DNA of 64,000 nucleotides, from assembly GCF_002999335.1 (NCBI RefSeq), contig NW_020312136.1:269412-333411 (forward strand), read 5' to 3'. The notes under the pieces were generated by a model. The model ran no database searches. It saw only the letters and a list, made by a program, of their open reading frames with translations, and was not told where the DNA came from. The position numbers were made by a program, and so were the translations under genes. The first letter of the stretch is position 1, and every line of letters begins with the position of its first letter. Of this stretch, positions 1 through 10,593 are shown one piece after another. The stretch comes from Cyclospora cayetanensis. Lineage: Eukaryota; Apicomplexa; Conoidasida; Eucoccidiorida; Eimeriidae.

Positions 1-444
1 GCGGAGTTGTGTTGCCTGCTCGCATTGCCTTGGGCGAGGGGTTATCGTATGTATTTGTGCTGTACATGTTTCTGTATATGTATATGTATCTGTGTGCCTG
101 TGTGTGGCGCCTTGCCTCAGACGCATGCATGTCAAGCAGCACGCTCTCCTGCAAGCATCAAGGTGAAAAGTGTCACCCCTTCAGGTGCGTTCGAAATCTT
201 GTGGTTCACTCGGCAGAGGATGGGTTGCTAGGGCTGTCAGCTGCGGCTCTTTTTGTGTCTCTGGGGGAGTATGATTTCTTAGGTGGTGGCCCTGTGAAGG
301 CGGTTTCTTTTGTCACTAAGGGGAAGATCTTTTTGGCGAGGAGATGTGTTGTGTGCTGCGATGCTGCATGTGGGGGTTCGAATAAGCATGGCGTTTTATT
401 TAAAAATATACGTGTCTCTCTTTCACTCCTTCCTTTGCCTCTGT

Positions 445-2946
445 AGCTGGTTCGACAGGGGCCTGGGCGAAATTTTCCTTCTAGTTTGCGTGGACTTTGC
501 GCACTTAGGTCCTGATCGCTTCGTCCTCTGCCTTGAAGGGGAGACTGGGCAGGAGCAGCACGTATCCATAGATCGGCAGGAGCTTCTGCTAGTCGCTGGA
601 GCCCAACTGCAGCAGCCCCAGTCGCAGGCTGAGGCGGAAGGGGCGGTGAAGTCGGGGGAGGAGTGCAGCAGACAGGCCAGTGGCAGTTTGACTAAGGGGA
701 CGGCAGCTGGGGGGGGGGGCCTTCAGAGTGGAGGTGCCCCTGCAGGCAGCAACCAGGAGGGGCCCCACATGCCACGGACGGCTGGAGAACTCTTTGCATC
801 GCCTCCGGGAGATAAGTGGAGTCAGGACGTTCGCAAATGGCAACGTCACGTCTGCAGAGAGCTCGAGATCCAGAAGAAGCGACTGCAGCAGCGCGAAGAA
901 GCCTGCAGAAAGAGGGAGGAGGAGTTTAAACTGCGGGAGGACGAGGCGAGGAGGCAAAAGATGACGATTGCCGCGTTAGAGGGCGAAGTTCATAAAGTTA
1001 CCGAAGAGATACAAGAGATACTGTTGCAGAAGGAGGAAGGCAGACTCATTGTGCAGCGGGAGTTTCTTGGTGAGTGCGCCACTGACCGCTGCAGGCTAAT
1101 GGAAAGAATGTTGGAGGTTGAGAGAGGGAAGGAAGGGGGGGAGAAGAGAGGGAAGGGGAACTTGTGCGATTGACGCTAAGACGCATGCAGCGACGCTCGT
1201 TGCGTAGAGAGGGGGTTTGGGGGTTCCTAGTGTAAGGCAGCCAAAGAAAAATGCAGATTTGAGCTCTCTGGGATGCGTGTTGTGCGTCCTGCGGGAAGGA
1301 AGTTGTTGGAGGGCTGGAGCAGGCAGTCTGGCTGCGATGGCGTAGGGGCTTCATGCTGTATCTCTTTGCGCGACGAGCTGCATCAGCTTCTCCGTACGGT
1401 GCCTTTTGTATCGCTCGTGGTGCACCCAAGTTTGGCCGTAAAGTTCGTGTTTCACAGCCTCGCACATGCGTTCTTGTCACACCGGATCTCAAGGCTTAAG
1501 AGTGCTCATGCTGTGGTTTTTGTATGTTGCTGGATAGAGAGGAAGGGGCGATATGTCTCGCGGCTCCAAGATCTCCGGCCCTTCTTGGGCACGTACTTTG
1601 AGGATGTGCTACGCGGCGTAACGAATTGCAGGACTATAGGGCAGCTCAGGTGGGAATTCGCGATTTTGGTCTTGGTGATTTTGGATATTTCCTCTGCCAG
1701 TTGTTCCTGGCTGCATGACTACAGCTTTGGTAGTGGTGGTAGTAGTAGTTGTTGTAGAGGTGGGAAGGGTGTTTTGTGCATGCGCAAGCAAGCAAGGTGT
1801 GCGTGTGTGTGTGTTGGGGCTCCGTCTCGTTTGTGCATCGGTGTGGCCGTGCAGCAGCGCCTTCCGCAAGGTGGCTGTATGTGTCACGCACATGCGGTGT
1901 TGTTGTCAAAGGGGAGGGGAGATAGCTAAGGCTGCGAAGCGTGTGCATTCTATGTCTGCCGCTGCCCCTTGCTAGTTGTGCCTGTATGCAGCACGTGGTC
2001 TTCCGTCTTTGATGCAACAGAATCGACGCCTTTGAAGTTGGCGGCCCAACAGATCATTGAGGTCCTAAAAAGCGGCCTCACTGCCCCCCTGTCGGTGTCC
2101 GTGCCCTCCGCGGCTGCTGCTGCTGGGGCTGCATGCGCGCCTGCTGCGCACAACGTTGTTGGTGTTGCATTGGATATTGTTTCGCTTCCTGGACATGCGG
2201 GTGCTCCTGTTCGGTATACCGCCCGTGGCCCTGCTGGCGAGCACTGCATCCTTCGCATTCCTTCTCTGACGAACGATTCTCATGTGCGGGCAGACGACTC
2301 TGCAGACATGGCAACGGACAACCCCACCCTGGGAACACCTTCATACGGAGGCGCTTGCCCCCCGCCGCATGCGGCACGAGGCTGCACGGCAGAGGAGACC
2401 AAGCCGTTCCCCCATCAGGTTCATGTGGGGGAGGCACTGCTGAGCCGTTGTAGGCAGCAGCAGCTCGCCAGCCAAAGCCCTCCGGAAGATCCCACGCGTG
2501 GCCTCAGGGCGGGGGCCTTGTGGGGAGGCATCGACTCCTTGAGCGTCGCTTTCGGATCTCCAGCTTTAGAGCCGGCTTCGGGCGTGAAGGATCTGATACA
2601 ATGTAACGGGCACCCCCAGTTCACTGTGCAGGCAGGTCAAGTCATTTTTCCGTCATTCACAGCCACAGATCTCAGCATGGACGGCATCTGTTTGCGTCCC
2701 ATCTGCAGCAGACTGCCCAGTCGCACGACCAGTATCTGCGGCGAACACGACGCCGTGCACGCGGACTGGGCCCCCTGCCGCATCGATTCCCGCCACGCAG
2801 AAGAGGCCCTCGACCATCAATCGGCAGATGCATGCGGCTCTTGGATGGAAAGAGTAGCTCATGCCAACGGGGGAGGCTCTCTTTCGATCAGCTTTTTTAG
2901 CGCTGCATCGCGGACGCACAGAGCGCCTTCCCCGATCTGCAGCTAG
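445..2946 (+). CDS. Coiled-coil protein, 3' part (5' end uncertain or outside window)
   Basis: I do not recognise the family. Three exons join in phase: one ending at 1069 (donor GTGAGT), 1538-1649 (acceptor TAG, donor GTGGGA) and 1992-2946 (acceptor CAG, stop TAG). The first exon is open from at least about 445, with possible acceptors near 444 and 508. No initiator ATG is assigned, so the gene may begin upstream of the window. The first exon codes for Gln/Gly-rich linker, then a highly charged helix rich in R, E, K and Q (about 830-1069) that looks like a coiled coil. It continues into exon 2 (QDLRPFLGTYFEDVLRG). The last exon is Ala-, Pro- and Ser-rich, of mixed composition and without a known domain. 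A structural or cytoskeletal role is only a guess. The exon chain is moderately secure because phases 1 and 2 match at both junctions. Confidence 0.6.
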
Positions 2947-4269
2947 CCAGCTATTGCGGCTAGCTAGGTAGCTGGATAGGCAGACACCCGTGCAAGGTAG
3001 GCGACAGTCGCCGGTAGCTCTGGCCCGCTACTGCCTGGCAGACATAGCGAGAAAAAGGCTCGGAGAACCGCGGGGCAAAACATGGCACGACAAAAAACAG
3101 GTCTCGGGGGAATCGAGAGTGCAGGTAGTGAAGTGGCAAAAGCTGTGTCTCTGCATCTTTAGCGCAACGATTTCAAGTGTACTTTTTCGGTGTGAACGAT
3201 CTGGCACCTAGAGGGAAGCTGAGCAGTCAGTCCTGAGTTTGGAGCTGCTGCGCTGACCTTGACAGCACCCTTGGCTAGCTAGCACAAGCAAAGCATTAAG
3301 TGAAAGCTGTTTTTTGGAGGGGTTTTCGGTTGTTTTGCATGATGCTAAAAAGTCGAGCGGCCGGGCGGCCGGCGTGCGCACTTAGGGAATGCGTCGAAAG
3401 AGAGAAAGCGGTGCTGTGAATAACGTATGCCGCATGAGAAAAATACTGCCCCCTACCGGCTCCGCTATTGCTTCTACACAGCGTTAGCAGCTGGCGATGT
3501 GGGGATGAACGCGAGGGTCTGTATGTGCGCCCCGAGCGTTTTTGCGTGTAGTGTGTCTTGAAGCGCGCCGCTTCGCCGTTTTCCCTTTGCGTAATTGGCA
3601 TGCATGAATGCGTGCGTCCACACTCACTTTTGACTGCGCAGTACAGCTGCAGCAAGTGCTAGATGCAGGAGCAGGTGCGGCGTCATATTGGGGAGTTGTC
3701 GCGCTACCGCGTGCAAACCTGGTAGCAGCAACGGTGGCGTTGGATACAGTAAGCTCGTAGCTTGATGCGATTCGATGGGGAGTGCCTGTGTTTGCACGTC
3801 GGGGGAAAGAAGTTTAAGCCCTATATACATATATATATATATACTTCTACGCCCCGGGGGACGCAGTGGATCAACTGTTTAGGCTCCGTCCGCACCAACT
3901 AATCAATTAAAGACGGGTGGAACGTAGTACAGCTCGAAAACTTTTAGGAAGCAGTAAAACCGCCGAGATGCTAGGCTGCCATATAATGCTAGCAAGGGAA
4001 GCAGTGCATCACACTTTTTCGTGTGTTTAGGTGTAGTTTTAGTTTTTCAGCGAGAGCCCGTGGTGGGGGACCCCCTGAGTGCGCACAGGGCGGAAAGGCG
4101 TGGCAAGTGGCGAGCACAGACCCTTCCAGCCTCATTCGTCCCGCAAGGCCAGCATATCTATCGGTTCTCCCTGCAGCTTGCGTATGTTAGAGGGAGCATG
4201 TAGAATTGCTCCTAGCTATATGCGGCCGCAGCCATTGCCGCTTCGCCAAGAAATCGAGTGGCGCTTTAT
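2947..4269. other. Intergenic region between convergent genes
   Basis: I see no supportable gene here. Short open frames on both strands lack splice context or family motifs. A small TA-rich run lies at about 3826-3843. The stretch separates the 3' ends of the coiled-coil gene (+) and the mitochondrial carrier gene (-). Confidence 0.5.
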
Positions 4270-7203
4270 TCAAACGGAGCACAGCCCCTCTTGCAGGAGC
4301 ATGCCTTTAAACCTTTCGTTTAGACTGAATGAGATGCCAGCAGCAGAAAAGCCTTTTACCCAGCACAGCGATGCCCCTTTGTACAGACCCCTCACACCCC
4401 CCCGACGGTAAATTTGGCGGAAAGCGTCTAAAGTTGTGAGACGCCGATCGCAAAGAGCACCCTTTTCCTGCAGCAACACACGGCCGCAAACAGAGCGCTA
4501 CCCGTATATGGAGAGGGACTCCCGCCGAAAAAAATGGATTGTGATTTGCTTTTAGCAGAACAACATGAAAGCACATGAACAGTGGGCAAGAAACTTCCTG
4601 CCAAGGGCCTTTCCGCCTCGACCGCAGATCCCAACACATACATATACACACATATATATATATATACATATACATACGCACATCTACATGTATACACACA
4701 CAGCATTCCCTCGAAAAGGGTTGCACGCGCATGCATGCCTTGAATGCGCAACTAGCCGGCCGGCCACACCATGCTCAAGGCTGCGGCTCGCTGGTGTAAG
4801 TGTGCCTCCCTCCTTACGCTGTATTTGTGGAGAAAGGCGTTTGCCTGCATCAACTTCCGCACGGAGTCCAGCGGATATGTGAGAGTCTGCCCAAGGGCGC
4901 CCGCGAAGCCGCCGCACACGACGCTGTGCAGAGTCGTAAATTCCTCGCCTCTTTCCTAAAAAGCACAGGAGCCGAAGGCACACATAGCATGGGTAGAGGA
5001 TGGGAATATGTGCAGGAGCTGCTGCTGCTGCTGCTGCTGCATTCGCGTCCCTCCAAAAGGCTACGGCACGCTGGACTCGTGCATCGTGTTGCAATGGACA
5101 GAGAAAAAAAAGGCGTAGCGCAGCCCCCCTCCCTTTCAACCGAACCCCACAGGCAAATGCAGAAAAAAGGGTTTTGTTGTGTTTGCTGCATTTAGAACTG
5201 CGCTATCGGCAACTGATTGAGGCTTTACGGTGTGATATGAAGAAACCAACGGGAAGGAGCACACAGACAGACACATACACAGAGAGACACATACTCATAC
5301 ACAGCGAGACATATACACAGATGAACCTGGCCTCGTATTTTCTGCTTACGAGAAATCGTTGTTTGAGGGTCTCGAAAGTGAAGAAGGAAACGGAAGCGTA
5401 GGGAACAATGCCTAGTATTGTTGGTAAGAAGCCTCGATAAAGAGAAGCTGCCCCCTCATGCCGCAGCATGGACACCTGAAATACGCATACCGGCAGCAGC
5501 AGGTCTGTCAAGAGGGTCGTTTGGCCCCTTTCGCCGCGGCTAAGGAGTGTCGCTGGAGGATGAGCAGGAAATACTGAAAGCCGGTATGCCCCTTATGCAT
5601 TGCATGCGCACAGGTAGGTGGGCAGGCAGGATCAACAAACGCGAGGTGACGCAGAAGGGTGGCTGAAGAAGAAAGACTCCCTCCCCTATAGCACAGTAGA
5701 CCCCAAGGAGGGCGCACACGATGGCTGCCACAGACGCATGGAAAAGAGGGTTGCCCTTTTTGAAGGAAGGGAGCTTCTTAGCCGACATAAAAATCGCTGC
5801 AACGGGCCATAAGCAGGGGGAGGGAGGAGGGGAGAGGATGGGGGGGGGGGGGGGAAAGAGGAGAAAAAAAAAGCGCTAGAGCCACGCGCGGCGTTGGCTT
5901 CACAGCAGTAGTAGCAGCAGCAGCAGCAGCAGTAGCAGTAGGTTTCTCTCACCTGGTGATAACTTAAGCGGTGCTTGGTGACGCTCATGCGTGTGTTGAG
6001 TACGTCCAGCGGATAAGTCACGACTGTTGAGGTGGCCCCTGCGAATATGCCGTGGAAGGGGCATCCCAAGAAAGGGGATAGCAGCACAGGCAACGGCGCG
6101 AGCCGCAGATATTTTGCGCATGTAAAACACATGAATACACACAAGGAAAGGTGAGGGAGGCATCACGGCGGAGTGCCAGAGACAACATCCGAGAGGCTTT
6201 CTCTAAGGCCGTCTCTAGGGTGCTGCATGCGCTGTCAGCCGAAAGCTTAAGGCTGCTCCGCAGCGTGCAAGGAAGACGTTGGAGGGAGGCTGACTCTCTT
6301 GTGCTTACCTGCAGCTGCACCGGCGAGGAGTCTGTTTGCCTTTGCCCCTTCGGGGGAAAGCCGCTGCAGAGCGGCCAAATAACGATCGAACGAGAAGTAG
6401 ACGATGCCGCTATGGGGGAAGGTCCTAAGGGAGAGAGACAGAAAGAAGGCGGCATGCGCGCACAGAGAGCCGCATGCAGCACAGACTTACGGAGGGCTTT
6501 TGAACAGGCCGAGGCAACGCTCAAAGGGGAAAAGGGGGGCGTCTTCTCCTCGGTGCAGACATTGAGGTTTCTTTCATGAGCTGTGCGAGGGTGAAAAAGA
6601 AGAGAAAAACTGCGCCAACGCGCCGTGGGGGCCCTTTATACAGGAAGAGAGGCCCCTCTAAGCCCCTCACCTGCAGAAAGCAGAGGAGTTGCCCTTCCAC
6701 AGAGAGAAGAATCCTTCATTACGGATCATCTTGTGGAGCTCCTTCGGAAGAAGGCGGAGGGAGAAGGTGGTCCCTACTACCGCGCTTCTGACCTGAGGCA
6801 AAAGCACCCCAGTTGGAAACACCGGGGAACGTTGAGCGAAGGGGCCGTTCAGCTTTTCATGCATTTGTACAGCCGGCCAGACGGGCAGCTTCCAGAAATC
6901 AACAAGCGAGGCGCACAGTAGCAGCAGCTTTGCCTTTCCCAAGCGAAACCCCCGCAAAAAAGCATGCTCTTGGAATCGAACCCTACACCCTTCGATTCAG
7001 ATGCTGCAACGCTGTAGGCCCCTCACCTGCAGCCGCATCTTCACCCTGTCCAGCGGGTGAACGATTGTTTTCGCGGTGGCACCCGCAATGGAACCCCTCA
7101 AAAAGTGGCAGAGGGTACACTTGAGAGAAGCAGTGAGGCGTGGAACGGCCAGGAAGACCTTTGGGGCCCCTTCCTCCTTCTCAGCCTCCAGAGAACGCCC
7201 CAT
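4270..7203 (-). CDS. Mitochondrial carrier protein, SLC25A42/Leu5 (CoA carrier) type
   Basis: A six-helix inner-membrane carrier of the SLC25 family, probably importing coenzyme A in exchange for adenine nucleotides (inferred from similarity to SLC25A42). Exons on the minus strand: 7203-7027, 6792-6671, 6424-6309, 6038-5953, 5475-5350, 4955-4818 and 4467-4270. All phases agree and give about 320 aa, the usual family length. The three signature motifs are HPLDRVKMRLQ, YPLDVLNTRM and YPLDSVRKLMQ. They are followed by NEGFFSLWKGNSS, HEGAASLYRGFLPTILG and VRGLYKGASLCWVKG, the last very close to SLC25A42. The ATG at 7203 follows an in-frame stop. An extra upstream exon is not excluded, because another open frame overlaps 7150-7330. 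Repeat 2 is about four residues short after SYHQ, so a micro-exon may be missed between 5953 and 5475. Introns carry CAG/CTG, CATA and poly-G runs. Confidence 0.88.
4635..4702. repeat. CATA/TA simple repeat in carrier intron
   Basis: Alternating CATA and TATA units lie within the last intron of the mitochondrial carrier gene. Confidence 0.85.
5018..5040. repeat. (GCT)n trinucleotide run
   Basis: About seven and a half uninterrupted GCT units sit in the intron between carrier exons 5475-5350 and 4955-4818. Confidence 0.9.
5840..5854. repeat. Poly-G run of 15
   Basis: A homopolymer of 15 G lies in a purine-rich stretch of a carrier intron. On the transcribed strand it reads as poly-C. Confidence 0.85.
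5902..5940. repeat. CAG/TAG trinucleotide repeat
   Basis: CAG units interspersed with TAG run up to 13 bases from a carrier splice donor at 5952. In the sense (minus) strand of the carrier they read as CTG/CTA and are intronic. Confidence 0.85.
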
Positions 7204-7811
7204 TCGCTACGGCCTTGAGGAAAGGCCCTTCTTCATCCTCGTATGGCAGAAGATCCTCCGGGAGAAAATACCCGCGCAAGAGCACCGCATGCACTGCCCT
7301 GTGGAGGGCCCTGCAGAAGGAAGATCTCTTCAACGCCTAGCCGGAAGAAGCTTCCTATTCAAACGGACTCGTGCGCTGTGAATCGGAGGACGAGGGCAGA
7401 AGAATGCAGCAGCATCAGTAGGGACCGATATGGAGGGGGCCCCCCAATGCAGCAGCCGCGCAGCGGCGGTGGCCCAGGGGGCGGGGCGGGGGGCCCCCTG
7501 GTTGGCGGCTCGCTGCGGTAGCAGTCGCAGCAGCAGCCACCTCAGCAACAGGTGATGGAAAACGGGCGTAGGGAGCAGTGGAGACGTCTCTTCTCCTCTA
7601 GAAATGCAGAATAGGCGCTTGTATTGTCTGAAAATGCGAGAAACCGCGTAAACTGCACTTGTCTGGACGCAGAACTCACAACAACGACAGGAGAACTGCT
7701 TGCTCAGAAACGGCACCCGAGGGGCCCCCGCCACCTTCTGCGCTGCCACCCACTCCATTCGCACGAACAAAACGCAGGACTCTTTTATGTGTGTACTTGT
7801 GTGTGCTTTTT

Positions 7812-8019
7812 CTGTTTTCTACGTCATGAGGAATGGCGGGAAGCCTACAGAGCCGCGCGCGATGAGGAGTGGCTGCTTCGGAGCGACCCTCAACCTCCGC
7901 AGGTGAAACAATCGGCGAAGCCGCCTGATGAAAGCGCAGCCATGTCCCTCCTAAGGCACCCGATTTTCGTGATGTTCATTGTTTCTCTGGCGCTCACGAT
8001 CAGCGCGCACAGCTACTAG
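7812..8019 (+). CDS. Possible small tail-anchored protein (3' exon only)
   Basis: This open frame ends at 8019 with a charged stretch followed by a hydrophobic C-terminal segment (RHPIFVMFIVSLALTISAHSY), as in tail-anchored or small single-TM proteins. A possible acceptor (ATGAG|GAATGG) precedes it, near 7831. A Gly-rich open frame at about 7420-7521 (RYGGGPPMQQPRSGGG) could be part of the same gene, but I could not join them in phase. No family is recognised. The frame lies between the divergent carrier and Cir_N genes, so it may instead be leader sequence of the Cir_N gene. Confidence 0.25.
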
Positions 8020-8149
8020 GCCGGCAGTGCCTGCCTCCCCTGCTTTCCTCTCCCCGCCCCCTTTGGGCCTGTTTAGCTGCCTACGACAGCGAGAGTCTGC
8101 TCCTCTTCTTCGGTTCGCTTTCCTCTCGCGCGTTCCTTTTCCGCGGAAA

Positions 8150-9451
8150 ATGGGCGGCCACGGGGGTCTCAACATTCTGCCGCAAAAGCGCTGGCACGTA
8201 TACAGGGATGACAACCGTCTGCGGGTTCTTCGGGATGAGAGTGCCTTCCAAGCTGCAGTGGCAGCCGAGCGCCAGCAGCAGCAGCGTCGAGTCCTTACGG
8301 ATGTCGTCATTCGGCTGAAGCGCAGGAAGCAGGCGGCAGCGACGGAGACAGAGGCCGACGCAGCAGAAGAGACAGCAGCTCCAGCGGCCTCTCGCTCTGC
8401 AGTAGCAGCGGGTTCTGCTGCTTTGCAGGCTTGTACGGAGGAGAGAGCTCTTGACGAGCTTCAGCGAGGGGCACTTGATGCACGGGTAGGCGCTGCGAGA
8501 GGGTCACAACAGAAAGCCTTACGCGAAGCTTTCGGCATGCCTGCAGCGGGTTTATCGACCGATGCAGACACAGCTTCTGTCGGGGGGGGGGCCTTGCAGC
8601 CTCTACCCCGCAATGTGGCGCGTGCGACGGCGGCTTTCACGAGGCAAGAAGTGCAGTCGCTCGAAAGGCTGCCAGCATTCGCCTCTGCAGCAAGCCGCCC
8701 GACGTGCACCGACAGAAACTCTGAGGGTCCAACCCTGGCGAGGCCTCTGACTGCACGTGGAGGCCGTGTTGGTCCTCTAGGTCGCTCAGGCGAAAGGCAT
8801 TTGAACTTCTTTGCCGAGGCAGAACGGCTCGTGCAGCGGCACGACAAGGAGCGGGAAAAGTACATGCTGCAGGCGGGGCACAGCAACAGCCGGAGGAGCG
8901 AGTTCTCTGAAATCGCGAGGGAAATGAAGACGCTGTGGTATGAGCAAGAACTGCCTTCAAACAGAATTGCGAGGGAAGCGAGGGAAATGAAGGAAGCCTC
9001 GGGTAGCGGCGGCAGTGCCAGCAGCAACACTTCTCATGTAGTGGAAGCAGCTGCGGCAGAAGCCATGAGACGCATGAGGGCCTTGCAGCAAGGCCCTCAT
9101 GCGTCTCTTAATGAGGGCCCCCCTGTAGCGCCTACCGCGGCTTTGCAGCATCAGGGGGACGCCAGGGAGGAGGCATGCGTAAGCGTGAGCTCGGAGAGCA
9201 GTGACAGCGAAGTATGCATTGTGGAAGAGCGAACTGCGAAGGATACGCCAGACAGCGAGACCTACAGCACCAGCAGGAAGGCGGGAAAGAAGAGGAAAAG
9301 GAAGGGCCTCTCTGCGCACTCAGACACCGAGAGTCGCAAAGAACGAAAACTTTTGCGACGAATGAAACGGAAATGGATGCTGCAGGCTCTTGAGCTGCAG
9401 ACGAGGGCAGAAGCAATGGGCCAGCAAGCAGGGGACCCTGGCTCGAATTGA
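8150..9451 (+). CDS. Cir_N domain protein, LENG1-like (nuclear/spliceosome-associated)
   Basis: An intronless gene of 433 aa. The N terminus GGLNILPQKRWHVYRDDN (residues 5-22) matches the Cir_N domain seen in CIR, CWC25 and LENG1. A second LENG1-like patch, HLNFFAEAERLVQRHDKERE, lies at about residues 214-233. The C terminus is rich in Lys/Arg blocks (KKRKRKG, RRMKRKW) after an acidic Ser-rich stretch, as in nuclear proteins. The start is the ATG at 8150 because the Cir_N motif begins directly with Met-Gly-Gly. The frame is open further upstream, but family homology ends there. The role is probably in a splicing-related complex, inferred from family membership only. A perfect 19-bp inverted repeat sits in the coding sequence at 9067-9107. 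Confidence 0.85.
   Translation: MGGHGGLNILPQKRWHVYRDDNRLRVLRDESAFQAAVAAERQQQQRRVLTDVVIRLKRRKQAAATETEADAAEETAAPAASRSAVAAGSAALQACTEERALDELQRGALDARVGAARGSQQKALREAFGMPAAGLSTDADTASVGGGALQPLPRNVARATAAFTRQEVQSLERLPAFASAASRPTCTDRNSEGPTLARPLTARGGRVGPLGRSGERHLNFFAEAERLVQRHDKEREKYMLQAGHSNSRRSEFSEIAREMKTLWYEQELPSNRIAREAREMKEASGSGGSASSNTSHVVEAAAAEAMRRMRALQQGPHASLNEGPPVAPTAALQHQGDAREEACVSVSSESSDSEVCIVEERTAKDTPDSETYSTSRKAGKKRKRKGLSAHSDTESRKERKLLRRMKRKWMLQALELQTRAEAMGQQAGDPGSN
9067..9107. repeat. Perfect 19-bp inverted repeat with 3-nt loop inside CDS
   Basis: The left arm is 9067-9085, the loop is CAG (9086-9088) and the right arm is 9089-9107. All 19 pairs are Watson-Crick. A third, partial copy of the core (ATGAGGGCC) follows at 9110-9118. 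It codes for part of the Ala/Met/Gln-rich stretch of the LENG1-like protein. Confidence 0.95.
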
Positions 9452-10593
9452 GGGGCTTAGTTTTATTTTTCTGCTCATAAATGTAGCACACGGAGCAAAG
9501 GTACTGCTAGCAGAGGGTGTAGCCTTTCGTGGGCTTGCACTTTGGTCTTTTTTTTAAATGAAAAAGCTATTTCTCATTACATCTGTGGACAGAACGAGCG
9601 CCACACTGCCTCGGTGAAAAGCTTCGAGCTTGGGGGCCCCTCTTCTCACGGCCCGGAAACGCGGAGGGCAGTACAGAAGGGATCCTCCAAAGAGAGTCGC
9701 TCCTCGATACCCACGCCCTATAGCTGCCAAATGGTAAGAGGTGTGTTTGCAGGAAGAGACATCACACCAAGGGGAAGACCAGAAAGAACCCTGTATAGAC
9801 GGGAGTCACAAGGGGTTTGTAACGAGGAGAGGCAGGAAGCTCCTTAGCTGTCGCACGGGCATGTGGAGTAGCTAGCGAGGAGAGGGCAGAATCTATGCGC
9901 TGCGCACGCATCCGGGCGAAAACGCTAAGGGCTCCAGTTCTCTTAGGCACAGTCACTCTCCTTCTAGTGGGCAACGTAAGGCGGAGGGAAGGGATGGCTT
10001 TACGAGGTTTTCCAGAGGGGGCGCTACGGCTTAGAGAAAGGCTGGCCTTCACAAGGCAGTCATTCAGCTTCTGGGCACTTTTCAGAAAATACAGAGGCCA
10101 GGGAGCACACCACTACGCGCACATCTCTATGGGAACCCCGATGTATATCTACATGGCCAAAGTACAGCACTAAAATACTCCCTGAAAAGGTTCGTTCGTG
10201 AGAGCAATCCTGCGACGAATACGAAACCATAATGGTCGCATTTCAGATGTAAGCAGAGCCATAGCCACGAGGTTTCCTCTTTATATTCACACGTCCCTTT
10301 TTGGGCAGAATCGAACGGGTGAAACGCTCTACTTTAGGGGAATCCCACCACGGCACCACCAAAACAAATAGGAACAGCAACCAAATCGATGCTACCTATG
10401 TGCGTTGCATGCATGAGACTTACCCAACCAAAAGCGTTGCATCATTCACACAACATGGGAACGAAACAACTAGATAGGACACCGAATGGCGGCGGTGTAA
10501 TATATACAGCTCAAAGGCCTTTGAAGGTAGCAAATTTCAAGCAATCGCTTGTCTCGGATATGTAGATATACATAGATCGGCAGCAATGCAATA
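9452..10593. other. Intergenic region between convergent genes
   Basis: No gene can be supported. Open frames of 90-100 codons exist on both strands (about 9760-10170) but have no domain, consistent ATG context or splice partners. A few short TATA-like runs are present at 10500-10575. Confidence 0.45.

Noticed and set aside
6965..7045. B-box-like GGTTCGATTCC on the minus strand suggesting a tRNA
   Set aside because: No acceptor or anticodon stem can be formed; it lies in a carrier intron.
10295..10345. Second B-box-like sequence (CGTTCGATTCT, minus strand)
   Set aside because: Does not match the box consensus well and no cloverleaf folds around it.
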